From an uncultured Bulleidia sp. (GTDB lineage Bacteria; Bacillota_I; Bacilli_A; Erysipelotrichales; Erysipelotrichaceae), in contig CAMUDN010000008.1 in assembly GCA_947087645.1 (NCBI GenBank), positions 6,951 to 70,950 on the forward strand: a DNA stretch of 64,000 nt, given 5' to 3'. A program made the translations under genes and the position numbers. The notes below the pieces were generated by a model. That model saw nothing but the letters and a program-made list of their open reading frames with translations, was not told the origin of the DNA and did no database searches. Below are positions 41,354 through 49,927 of the stretch, one piece after another (positions within the stretch are counted from its first letter, which is position 1; every line of letters starts with the position of its first letter).

Positions 41354-43070
41354 TTGTAAATTGGCTTTTATAAAGGTGATAATAGAAGCCTTTTTTTTGC
41401 ATTAAAAATTGATGTGTACCTTTCTCAATTATTTGACCATTATGCATAACAAGAATTAAATCAGCATTCTTAATCGTGGAAAGTCGATGAGCAATAATGA
41501 AAGTTGTTCGCTTTTGCATTAAATGATCAAGTGCTTTTTGAATTTGCAATTCAGTAGAAGTATCAATTGCTGAAGTTGCTTCATCAAGTATTAAAATAGT
41601 TGGCTTAGCAATAATTAAACGCATAATACATAGTAATTGTTTTTCACCTTGTGATAATTCTGTATCTGAATATAGTGTTTTTAAACCATTCGGAAGTTGA
41701 TCTATGAAATGTTGACTATTTGTCAATTGGATAGCTTGAGCTATATCCCTTTCCCTTGCATTAGGATTACCAAGACAAAGATTATCATATATGCTGGCAT
41801 TGTATAACCATGTTTCTTGTAAGACAACGCCAAAGTATTTTCTTAACTCCTTTTTAGATATTTGTTTAATATCTACACCATCGATTTTGATTGAACCATT
41901 AATGGTTTCATAGAAACGCATAAGTAGATTGAGAAGAGTCGTTTTACCACTGCCTGTTTTTCCTACAATAGCGATATGTTGACCTGCTTTAATTGATAGA
42001 TTAAGTTGTTCAAAAAGAGGTGTTTTTGGTTGATAGTAAAATGAAACATTATTAAAAGTGATATTACCTTTTATCGTTTTAATTATTTGATTACCATTAT
42101 CAATTTCTTCTTTTTCATTTAATAATTTAAAAACTCGTTGACTACAAGCAAACGCATTTTGTAATTCAGCAAAGATAGCACTTATATCAGTAAAAGGTTT
42201 CATATATTGGTTTGTATAACTCAATAAAACAGCTAAGCTACCAACACTTAAATGATGATAAAAAATAGCTATACAAGTTATAAATGCAACAATTGTATAA
42301 ATCATAGCATTGATAAAACGGGTAATGGGGTTAATTAAAGATGAATAAAAGATGGCTTTTTGGCTTGTTTGACATAGTTGATTATTAATTTCAAAAAAGC
42401 GTTTTTTGGCTATATTTTGATAATTTAAAGTTTGAATTGTCTTTTTTTCACCAATCATTTCTTCAATTAAACAAGTTTGTTTTGTTTGTAATTCTGCTTG
42501 TTTCTGAAAGGAATTATAGGAGTGTTGGGCGATAAATTTAGCTAATAGAAAATTAAGTGGACTAAGGATAAGAATAATGATACCTATATATATTGATTGA
42601 AACATAATAAATATAAAAGTGAAGATAATAGTTATAAAACCAGTAAAGAGTTGAGCAAATGTAAATAATAAACTATTGCCTATTTGTTCACTATCAAAAA
42701 GCATTTGATTTTCAATATCAGATGGATCATGATTATCAAAATAGCTAATCGGTAAATGATTTATTTTATTATTAATCTTTTTTCTTATGTTATGAATAAT
42801 TTGATAGCTTATTTTATTATTAATGATTTCGATTAACCAATTTATGATACTTATCAGTATACCTAAAACTAAAATTTTACTTAGAACAGTTATAATAAAT
42901 GATATATTAACGTTATTTTTAAAGAGTGCATGATCAATTGCTTGACCAAATAAAATAGGGATATAAAGAGTTGAAATAACGGATAAGAAGGAAAGAATAA
43001 AAATAGTTATTATTAAAAGATAATAAGGTTGGAAAAAAGATAATAATTTTTTATATTTATTATTAAACAT
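41346..43070 (-). CDS. ABC exporter, half-transporter B (active NBD)
   Basis: A 574-residue half-transporter: six TM helices (about 15-300) then an ATPase domain. Walker A is GKTGSGKTTLL, Walker B ILILDEATSA with catalytic Glu, and the H-loop is in IIAHRLSTI. The signature motif is LSQGEKQLL, a departure from LSGGQ. The start codon lies one base downstream of the partner gene's stop, so the two form a heterodimer. In such pairs one composite ATP site is usually inactive: here the degenerate site is this subunit's signature with the partner's Walker B. Substrate unknown (lipid, peptide or drug export). Confidence 0.9.
   Translation of the reverse strand: MFNNKYKKLLSFFQPYYLLIITIFILSFLSVISTLYIPILFGQAIDHALFKNNVNISFIITVLSKILVLGILISIINWLIEIINNKISYQIIHNIRKKINNKINHLPISYFDNHDPSDIENQMLFDSEQIGNSLLFTFAQLFTGFITIIFTFIFIMFQSIYIGIIILILSPLNFLLAKFIAQHSYNSFQKQAELQTKQTCLIEEMIGEKKTIQTLNYQNIAKKRFFEINNQLCQTSQKAIFYSSLINPITRFINAMIYTIVAFITCIAIFYHHLSVGSLAVLLSYTNQYMKPFTDISAIFAELQNAFACSQRVFKLLNEKEEIDNGNQIIKTIKGNITFNNVSFYYQPKTPLFEQLNLSIKAGQHIAIVGKTGSGKTTLLNLLMRFYETINGSIKIDGVDIKQISKKELRKYFGVVLQETWLYNASIYDNLCLGNPNARERDIAQAIQLTNSQHFIDQLPNGLKTLYSDTELSQGEKQLLCIMRLIIAKPTILILDEATSAIDTSTELQIQKALDHLMQKRTTFIIAHRLSTIKNADLILVMHNGQIIEKGTHQFLMQKKGFYYHLYKSQFTTT
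41363..41398 (+). terminator. Terminator of the chromate-type transporter genes
   Basis: GGCTTTTAT paired with ATAGAAGCC (one mismatch), followed by eight T. It lies inside the 3' end of the convergent ABC transporter gene. Confidence 0.75.
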
Positions 43071-44801
43071 TTATATCTCCTTTTCTCGTTCTGAAAGATC
43101 ATATTGTGAACAATATAAATGGTAATATAATTCACAATTTTTCATTAAGTAATCATGATTTCCTTGCTTAATTATTTTTCCTTTATCTAAAACTAAAATA
43201 TTATTCGCATGTTTTAAGAAAGAAAGACGTTGACTAATTAAAAAGATAGTTACATTTTTTAAGCTTTGTAAAGATTTTTTGAGGGCTGATTCAGTTTGTG
43301 AATCAAGGGCACTAGAAGCATCATCAAGAATGAGAATACGTGGTTTTTTGAGTAAAGAGCGAGCTATACATAGTCGTTGCCTTTGACCGCCAGATAAATT
43401 TTTACCGCCTTTTGTAAGCATAAAGTCTAGTTGTTTTGGTTTTTGTTGAACCATTTCTTTAGCTATTGCGGCATCTAATGCTGACCATATTTCTTTATCA
43501 CTAGCATTAGGGTTAGCATATAAGAGATTTTCTCTGATAGTCCCTTTAAATAAAACAGACTTTTGTGAAACGATACCAATATGTTTAATTAATTCTTTTT
43601 TATCATATTGTTGAATAGGCTGATGATTGATGGTTATCGTACCATATTGATGAATATAAAGTTGGGGAATTAAATTGATTAAACTGGACTTACCAGATCC
43701 TATTTTACCGATGATACCGATAGTTGTATTTTCTTTAGCTATAAAAGAAATATTTTCAAGGGTAAGGGAACTATTTGTAGAATATTTAAAGCTAACATTT
43801 TGAAATTTAATAGGTCCTTTAACTTCTTTTTTATTTATGTATTTATTTCTTTTTTGCCGGATTGGTACATCTAAAATTTCACTTATTCTTTGGAAACTGA
43901 TAATTGATCGATGAATTGTAATAATTAAGGAACTTAATTTAATCAATTCAATAATCATTTGCATACTATAATGGTAGATAGCAATTAAATCACCTTGTTG
44001 TAATTGACCATTACTAATTTTTAAAGCCCCAATATAAATTAAGATGATGGTTGCAGTATTAATTAAAAAATAAGTTAGAGGATTAAATAGAGTGCTTATA
44101 TATGCGACCTTTTTTGATAATTGATAAAGTATTTTATTCTGTTGATCAAATCTTTTTTGAAAATATGTTTCTTTATTAAAAGAGCGAATAATTCGCATTC
44201 CACTTAATATTTCATGTGTAGCAAGTAATAATTTTTCTAATTGTATTTGTGCTTTACTTAAAAAGGAAAGATTAAAAAAGGAAATTAAGAAAAATATACT
44301 ACTTAAAATAATAATAATGATGATAAAGATAATAGCTTCTAAGGGATTGATAAGATAAATCATGATGATTGAGCCAATAACGATAAAAGGACTACGTAAT
44401 AAAAGCCGTAAGGATAAATTCAAACCATTTTGTAAAGTACTTGTATCGTTTATTAAACGTGTAATAATTGTATTTTCTGTTATTTTATCAATTTGTTGGT
44501 AACTAAAATCTTGGCAGTGATTAAAGAGTTTTTGTCGTATTTCTTTTGTTATACCACAAGCAGCTTTAGCTGCAGCGTATTGAGCTACAAAGCTGAATAG
44601 AAAACTAATTATGGCAAGAAAAGCTAAGATAACAAGAAAAAATAGAACATAATGAAAATCATGGTTTAGAATACCATGATTGATGATCTTAGCCAGTATA
44701 TATGGGACTAATAAATTTAAAATTGCCTCTATCATTTTAAGAAAAGGAGCTAATAAAGATTCTTTTTTATAAACGAGAAGAGCTTGCCACAAATATTTCA
44801 T
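43071..44801 (-). CDS. ABC exporter, half-transporter A (degenerate Walker B)
   Basis: A 576-residue half-transporter with six TM helices and an ATPase domain. Walker A is GKIGSGKSSLIN, the signature LSGGQRQRLC is canonical, and Walker B reads ILILDDASSALD, with Asp in place of the catalytic Glu. That is the usual mark of the non-catalytic partner in heterodimeric exporters. The final H-loop is ISQRLSFL, where Gln replaces the usual His, again consistent with a degenerate site. It is the first gene of the pair; the second begins without a gap. Confidence 0.9.
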   Translation of the reverse strand: MKYLWQALLVYKKESLLAPFLKMIEAILNLLVPYILAKIINHGILNHDFHYVLFFLVILAFLAIISFLFSFVAQYAAAKAACGITKEIRQKLFNHCQDFSYQQIDKITENTIITRLINDTSTLQNGLNLSLRLLLRSPFIVIGSIIMIYLINPLEAIIFIIIIIILSSIFFLISFFNLSFLSKAQIQLEKLLLATHEILSGMRIIRSFNKETYFQKRFDQQNKILYQLSKKVAYISTLFNPLTYFLINTATIILIYIGALKISNGQLQQGDLIAIYHYSMQMIIELIKLSSLIITIHRSIISFQRISEILDVPIRQKRNKYINKKEVKGPIKFQNVSFKYSTNSSLTLENISFIAKENTTIGIIGKIGSGKSSLINLIPQLYIHQYGTITINHQPIQQYDKKELIKHIGIVSQKSVLFKGTIRENLLYANPNASDKEIWSALDAAIAKEMVQQKPKQLDFMLTKGGKNLSGGQRQRLCIARSLLKKPRILILDDASSALDSQTESALKKSLQSLKNVTIFLISQRLSFLKHANNILVLDKGKIIKQGNHDYLMKNCELYYHLYCSQYDLSEREKEI

Positions 44802-44877
44802 ATCGTACTCTATTTATTATAGAATAGAATTAGTAATATTAGCAGTTATATGATGATTAATTAGTGAAGGGATATTT

Positions 44878-46062
44878 ATGAATACAAAAATAACAGCCGT
44901 TTATGCATTGCTACAAGGTAGTTACATTATGATTTATGGTGCTTTTGGTGCTTTTGCATCAGTCTATTTATTGGCTCAGGGATTTAGTAATGCGGAAATA
45001 GGACTGTGTGTTAGTGCTGGTAATTTATTAGCTGCTTTAATACAACCATGGTTAGCTGATTTGGCTGATTGTAGTAAGAAAATAACTTTGGTTGATATAT
45101 TATATTATTTAGATATAACGATGATTCTTTTTTTAGTGGTATTACTTTGTTTAAAAGGAGCTAGTAAATGGGTACTTTTAGCATATATGGTACTTTTTAC
45201 ACTTCATGGTTTATTATTACCGATTGTTAATTCTGTCCATCAATATCTGACCCATGCAGGTAAGGAAGTTAATTTTGGCTTATGTCGTGCTTGTGGATCA
45301 GCTAGTTTTGCTTTGATAACTATTTTTACCGCTTACTTAGTGACTTCTTATGGTTCATCAGCAATTCTTTGCTTATCACTTTTTTGTGCTTTGATTTTAT
45401 TTTTTGCAATACATCTTTTACAAAAAAATTTTACTCATAAGATGGTAAATAAATGTAAACAAGATGTTAGCAAAGAAACAATTAATTTAAAAGCTTTTGT
45501 TAAAAGAAATAAAAACTTTCTCCTTTTAAATATCGGTATTATGTTTTTATGGTATCATCACAGTACTTTATCTGCTTTTATGTTTCAACTGATTGCTCCA
45601 ATTGGTGGTACTCAATCACAAGTTGGTGAATTATTTGCAATTATGGCTATTGTTGAAGTACCGGCAATGATTTTTTATGCTTATTTTGAAAAAAAGTTTG
45701 GGGTTGTAAAAATGTTGTTATTAGCAGTTATGGGATATAGTTTAAAAATAACCTTCTTCTTTTTTGCCAATAATATTTTGTTATTATATATTTCACAAGC
45801 AATGCAAGCAATTGGTTTTGCTATCTTCTTACCAGCCATGGTTAGTTATACAAGTAAAATTATGACGAAAGCAGAAGCTGTTAAAGGGCAGTCTTTATTC
45901 TCGATGATGATGTTAATTGCCAGTATTATTTCCAGTTTAACAGCTGGTGTTATTTTAGATGTGCTTAGTGTACGGGTATTATTATGTATTTGTTTATTTT
46001 CATGTTATATAGGAGCATATATAATTAGCCACCAGATTCGTAAAATCAATATATCTAATTAA
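44878..46062 (+). CDS. Major facilitator superfamily transporter
   Basis: A 394-residue MFS protein with about 12 hydrophobic helices and a cytoplasmic loop near residues 190-210 (KMVNKCKQDVSKE). The family loop between helices 2 and 3 is WLADLADCSKK, a variant of the GxLaDrxGrr motif, and the pattern resembles the LacY-like MFS_1-like group (PPP-type permeases). Substrate unknown. GAAGGGA precedes the ATG. It is divergent from the ABC exporter pair, and the MATE gene follows 19 bases later in the same direction. Confidence 0.82.
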   Translation: MNTKITAVYALLQGSYIMIYGAFGAFASVYLLAQGFSNAEIGLCVSAGNLLAALIQPWLADLADCSKKITLVDILYYLDITMILFLVVLLCLKGASKWVLLAYMVLFTLHGLLLPIVNSVHQYLTHAGKEVNFGLCRACGSASFALITIFTAYLVTSYGSSAILCLSLFCALILFFAIHLLQKNFTHKMVNKCKQDVSKETINLKAFVKRNKNFLLLNIGIMFLWYHHSTLSAFMFQLIAPIGGTQSQVGELFAIMAIVEVPAMIFYAYFEKKFGVVKMLLLAVMGYSLKITFFFFANNILLLYISQAMQAIGFAIFLPAMVSYTSKIMTKAEAVKGQSLFSMMMLIASIISSLTAGVILDVLSVRVLLCICLFSCYIGAYIISHQIRKINISN

Positions 46063-46081
46063 ATAAATTTTATGATATTAT

Positions 46082-47404
46082 ATGAGCATGCAAAAAAGCC
46101 TGATCAAAGAGTTAGCTAATTATTTATTACCTAGTATGTTAGCTGTAATGGGAACATCATTATATGTATTAGCGGATTCTTTTTTTATTGCTCAAGCAGA
46201 AGGTACAAATGGTATTGCTGCTTTAAACTTAGCTTTACCGATGTATGCTATCAATTTTGGTATTGGGGGCATGATTGGTATTGGCTCAGCCACTAGATAT
46301 TCTTTACAAAAAGCAAGAGGGGCGAGAGATATTGATTTCTATTTTACGAATTCTATTTTATGGAATTTATTAATAGGTCTTTGTATATCATTATTATTCG
46401 GTTTATTTACGGATCATATTTTAATTTTTTTAGGTGCTAATGCTGATTTGTTAAAGTTAGCTTCACCATATATGCGTATTGCTATGATTTTAGCACCATT
46501 TGCGATGATTAATATTAGTTTTACAGCTTTTATTCGTAATGATCATGATCCTAAAATAGCAATGATGGCTACTTTATTATCTGGTTTATTCAATATAGTA
46601 ATGGATTGGTGGCTCATTTTTCCGTTACATTTAGGAATGGCAGGTGCAGCTTTAGCAACTGCTTTTTCGCCTTTTGTATCAATGTGTATTTGTTCTATCC
46701 ATTTTTTTCATCATAATAATCATCTTATATGGCAATGGAAAAGACCTTCTTTGACAAAATTACGTCGGTCAATATCACTAGGAACAGTTATCTTGATTGG
46801 TGAAATGGCTTCTGGTATAACGACCATTGTTTTCAATTATGTTTTATTATCATTGCAAGGTAATATTGCTGTTGCAGCTTATGGTATTATTGCTAATTGT
46901 GCATTAGTGATTGTTGCAATTGACAATGGTATTGCTCAAGGTCAACAGCCATTAGTATCAAATTATTTTGGTGCAGGTGAAATAGATAAAAGTAAAAAAA
47001 TATGTTACTTATCATCTTTTTTTGGCTTTTTATTAAGTCTTTTGATCATTGCTTTTTCATTCATATATATTGATGATCTAATAGCTATCTTTAATAGGGA
47101 ACAAAATAGTTGTTTCTATTTTTTAGCAAAAAGGGGTATTTATTTATATTTTATTGGTTTTTTGATATCTGTTTTGAATATTATACTAGCTGGTTATTTT
47201 AGTGCTATTGGTTTAGCTAAAGAATCCTTTTGGATATCTATGCTACGAGGAACAATTTTAATTTGTTTATTTGCTTTATCATTACCTAAAATTTTGGGTA
47301 TTGACGGTGTCTGGTTATCTTTTTTAGCTGCTGAAACAGTAACTTTATTTGTAACTATTTTTTGTTTACACCATTTATCTAAAAAAGGACCATGTGGTCC
47401 TTAA
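46082..47404 (+). CDS. MATE-family efflux transporter
   Basis: A 440-residue MATE protein with 12 hydrophobic helices in two homologous halves. Family-type features include SFFIAQAEGTNGIAALNLALP near residue 33-53 and the mid-protein GQQPLVSNYFGAGE near 281-294. It exports organic cations or drugs using a Na+ or H+ gradient. No ribosome site is evident before either in-frame ATG (46082 or 46088); TATGAT sits only 5 bases upstream, so a leaderless transcript or coupling to the MFS gene is possible. Its stop overlaps that of the convergent alr gene. Confidence 0.88.
   Translation: MSMQKSLIKELANYLLPSMLAVMGTSLYVLADSFFIAQAEGTNGIAALNLALPMYAINFGIGGMIGIGSATRYSLQKARGARDIDFYFTNSILWNLLIGLCISLLFGLFTDHILIFLGANADLLKLASPYMRIAMILAPFAMINISFTAFIRNDHDPKIAMMATLLSGLFNIVMDWWLIFPLHLGMAGAALATAFSPFVSMCICSIHFFHHNNHLIWQWKRPSLTKLRRSISLGTVILIGEMASGITTIVFNYVLLSLQGNIAVAAYGIIANCALVIVAIDNGIAQGQQPLVSNYFGAGEIDKSKKICYLSSFFGFLLSLLIIAFSFIYIDDLIAIFNREQNSCFYFLAKRGIYLYFIGFLISVLNIILAGYFSAIGLAKESFWISMLRGTILICLFALSLPKILGIDGVWLSFLAAETVTLFVTIFCLHHLSKKGPCGP
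47385..47402 (-). terminator. Terminator between MATE and alr
   Basis: AAGGACCA-TG-TGGTCCTT, flanked on the left by AAAA so that a U-run follows in the minus direction. It overlaps both stop codons and ends the alr transcript. Confidence 0.7.
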
Positions 47405-48489
47405 AGATAACGCCAATTTTCTTCTTTTTGTTGATCAATATTTTTGTAAATGCGAGTTACACGGGAAGAAAGTAAAGTTATTATTTCATAAGGAATAGTA
47501 TTTATTTCTTTAGCCATGGTCATAAGTGATATATGTTGGCCAAATATTTCGACAGTATCATTTAAATGAATAGGATGATCTACTTTTACCATACATTGGT
47601 CCATACAAATACGCCCTACAATAGTACCATAATGACCATTAAAAAAAACTTTTCGTCCTTGATTTATACGTAAAAGACCATCAGCATAACCAATTGGTAA
47701 AGTAGCAATAGTTTCTTTAGTTGTTGCTTTATAACTTGCCCCATAACCAATTGTTTCACCAGGTAAAACTTCTTTTATCATAATAGGTTTAGTATATAAA
47801 GAAAGAGCTTCTTTTAAAATTTTATTTTTAGCACAATAACCATATAAACCAATACCAAGGCGAATGGCATTTGTAAAAGTGTCTTTAAAGGATAGTGATG
47901 CATCCGAATTATCAGCATGGATGTATTGAAAAGGATAATGTAAAGATAAAACAATTTTTTTAAAATCATTAAATTGTCGATTAGTTGTCTTATCATCTGT
48001 ATCAGCTAAGTAATAATGAGTAAAAATCCCTTCAATGTTTGCTTTTTTTTGTTGTAATAAGTTCATAGCAGTCACTAATGTAGCAGTATTATCAAAACCT
48101 ATACGATTCATACCGGTATCAACTTTTAAATGAATATCAATACCGTTTAAATCATATTTTATAAAGGATTGAACCCATGCTAGACTGTACGCTGTAACTG
48201 TAATATGATATTTTTTTAAAATATCAATATCAGTACAAGAGCTACCTCCAAGGACAAGTATTTTACCTTGAAAATCATGTTCACGTAAAACAATAGCTTC
48301 ATCAACGGAAGATACAGCAATAAAATTAATCTTCATTGTTTTTAAAAAGTGTGCTATTTCAACATCACCACAACCATATGCATTAGCTTTTAAAACAGCA
48401 ATAATATCTTTTTTTTGAATTGCTTGAATTTGTTGAATATTATATTTAATTTTTGCTAAATCAATTTCTAACCATGTTTGTCGATGCAT
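47401..48489 (-). CDS. alr: Alanine racemase
   Basis: A 362-residue fold-type III PLP enzyme that makes D-alanine for the cell wall. The PLP-binding Lys is in AVLKANAYGCG (near residue 34). HLKVDTGMNRIG, the catalytic Tyr in YGASYKA and the C-terminal GRICMDQCMV are the family's standard motifs. The start at 48489 is supported by the N-terminal RQTWLEIDLAKIKYNIQQI. It follows the small membrane-protein gene by 8 bases and ends at a hairpin shared with the MATE gene. No partner cell-wall genes are adjacent. Confidence 0.95.
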   Translation of the reverse strand: MHRQTWLEIDLAKIKYNIQQIQAIQKKDIIAVLKANAYGCGDVEIAHFLKTMKINFIAVSSVDEAIVLREHDFQGKILVLGGSSCTDIDILKKYHITVTAYSLAWVQSFIKYDLNGIDIHLKVDTGMNRIGFDNTATLVTAMNLLQQKKANIEGIFTHYYLADTDDKTTNRQFNDFKKIVLSLHYPFQYIHADNSDASLSFKDTFTNAIRLGIGLYGYCAKNKILKEALSLYTKPIMIKEVLPGETIGYGASYKATTKETIATLPIGYADGLLRINQGRKVFFNGHYGTIVGRICMDQCMVKVDHPIHLNDTVEIFGQHISLMTMAKEINTIPYEIITLLSSRVTRIYKNIDQQKEENWRYL

Positions 48490-48497
48490 ATTTACTC

Positions 48498-48929
48498 CTA
48501 AAATAAGATTGCGTTGTTATAAGCTTCATAAACAGCATAAACTCTAATTAAAAGAGCGATAAGAGCATTTAAATTAGCTGTTAAGCCGAATAATTCATAT
48601 TGTAAAAATTGTAAAAAAAGATGAGTATTGATAAAACATTGATAAAAAGATAAACCGAAAATAGATGACATATCACCAACTATGATCGTGATTATAGTAA
48701 GACAAACAGCTAAAATAGCAAATTTATGAGTTAAACCACGGCCAATTTTTTTGATAATCATAGCAAGCAGATATGCGATTGCTATATATAAGATACTAAT
48801 CGACATTGATATACTACGGGTTATAAGACCATAAATGATACCTAAGATAATAGCAATAGGTGTAGATATAAGTAAGCAATATATAAATCTTTGATCTTCT
48901 TGATTAGTATTTAGATTGTATATTTTCAT
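48498..48929 (-). CDS. Hypothetical small membrane protein upstream of alr
   Basis: A 143-residue protein with four hydrophobic segments and a short charged N-terminus (MKIYNLNTNQEDQRF). No family is recognised. The start at 48929 is chosen because AGGAGG lies 5 bases before it; an in-frame ATG further upstream (48968) has no ribosome site. It precedes alr by 8 bases and is probably co-transcribed with it. Function unknown; a role linked to D-alanine or the wall is speculative. Confidence 0.65.
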   Translation of the reverse strand: MKIYNLNTNQEDQRFIYCLLISTPIAIILGIIYGLITRSISMSISILYIAIAYLLAMIIKKIGRGLTHKFAILAVCLTIITIIVGDMSSIFGLSFYQCFINTHLFLQFLQYELFGLTANLNALIALLIRVYAVYEAYNNAILF

Positions 48930-49030
48930 GATTACCTCCTGTCTATCTATATTATCATAAGACATCATTTAGTTGTTATTGAATTTGGTATTTTACAAAA
49001 TAAGCTTAAGACGAATTATTTTTTTTGATA

Positions 49031-49046
49031 TGTTATAATTAAGCAA
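49031..49046 (+). promoter_or_regulatory. Extended -10 promoter directly before yybS (possible leaderless start)
   Basis: TGTTATAAT (49031-49039) is an extended -10 element. The yybS start codon begins at 49046, 6 bases further on, which is where transcription would be expected to start. No ribosome site is present. Confidence 0.55.
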
Positions 49047-49924
49047 TGAAACGAACAACATTACAAATAACAGAAGGAGCTATGATTTTAGCCATAATGG
49101 GATCTTTTTTTCTTCTAGATCGTCAATTGGCAGGTTTCTTTTCTTCCTTATTTACTTTTATTATTCCTTTACCTTTGGCAATTTATACATGTAAACATCA
49201 AGAAAAAGCAGGCTTGTTAGTGCTTATTTCAGCTTTTATCTTAAATATTATTTTAGTTTCACCAGTATTTTTATTTATTGTGATGGCGGAAGAATTGATT
49301 GGCTTTTATTATGGTTATTTAGCTGTTAGAAATTATTCTTTTGTAAAAATATTATGGCGTTTAATTATTTTTTCTGTGGTAATACAATTAATTGATTTTT
49401 ATCTATCAATCCATCTTTTTGGTATAAATATAGATGGTGACATGGCTAATTTAGCCCAATTATTACAACAATTAGGACAGCATGTTTCGCCTCTTTTAAT
49501 TAAAAATATCATTTATATTAGTTCAATGGTATTAGGTATTCTGCAAGCACTTAGTACTTGCTTATTGTCGCAAATTATTTTAGAACGCATACATCTGAAA
49601 CGAAAGATGGCTAAGATGGTGATTAATTATGAAGTAAATTATCAAACTGCTTATTTAGCAAGTGCCGGCTTTTTTCTATTTATATATTTACTTTTTTATC
49701 CGTTAACTAATGATATTATCCAAATAATTGGCTTAGCAATCGGGTTGTTAGCTGTACTTTATTTAATATTTTCTGGTCTTGTTACTTGTTATTTCTGGGT
49801 TAAAAAAGTAATTTCTACTAAAATTGTAATTTTATTAATATTAGTTGGATTGACTATATTTTTACCTTATATCATTGCGATATTAGGCATGATATCGGTT
49901 TTTTATCCACAAATTAGAGGTTAA
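49046..49924 (+). CDS. yybS: YybS-family (DUF2232) membrane protein
   Basis: A 292-residue membrane protein with about eight helices. It starts with the family's typical LQITEGAMILAIMG, and belongs by position and pattern to the YybS/DUF2232 group found upstream of gdpP in many Firmicutes. Its function is unknown. The start codon lacks a Shine-Dalgarno sequence and follows a TATAAT by only a few bases, so a leaderless messenger is plausible. GdpP begins 3 bases after its stop, followed by rplI and dnaB, a conserved gene order. Confidence 0.85.
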   Translation: MKRTTLQITEGAMILAIMGSFFLLDRQLAGFFSSLFTFIIPLPLAIYTCKHQEKAGLLVLISAFILNIILVSPVFLFIVMAEELIGFYYGYLAVRNYSFVKILWRLIIFSVVIQLIDFYLSIHLFGINIDGDMANLAQLLQQLGQHVSPLLIKNIIYISSMVLGILQALSTCLLSQIILERIHLKRKMAKMVINYEVNYQTAYLASAGFFLFIYLLFYPLTNDIIQIIGLAIGLLAVLYLIFSGLVTCYFWVKKVISTKIVILLILVGLTIFLPYIIAILGMISVFYPQIRG

Positions 49925-49927
49925 AAC

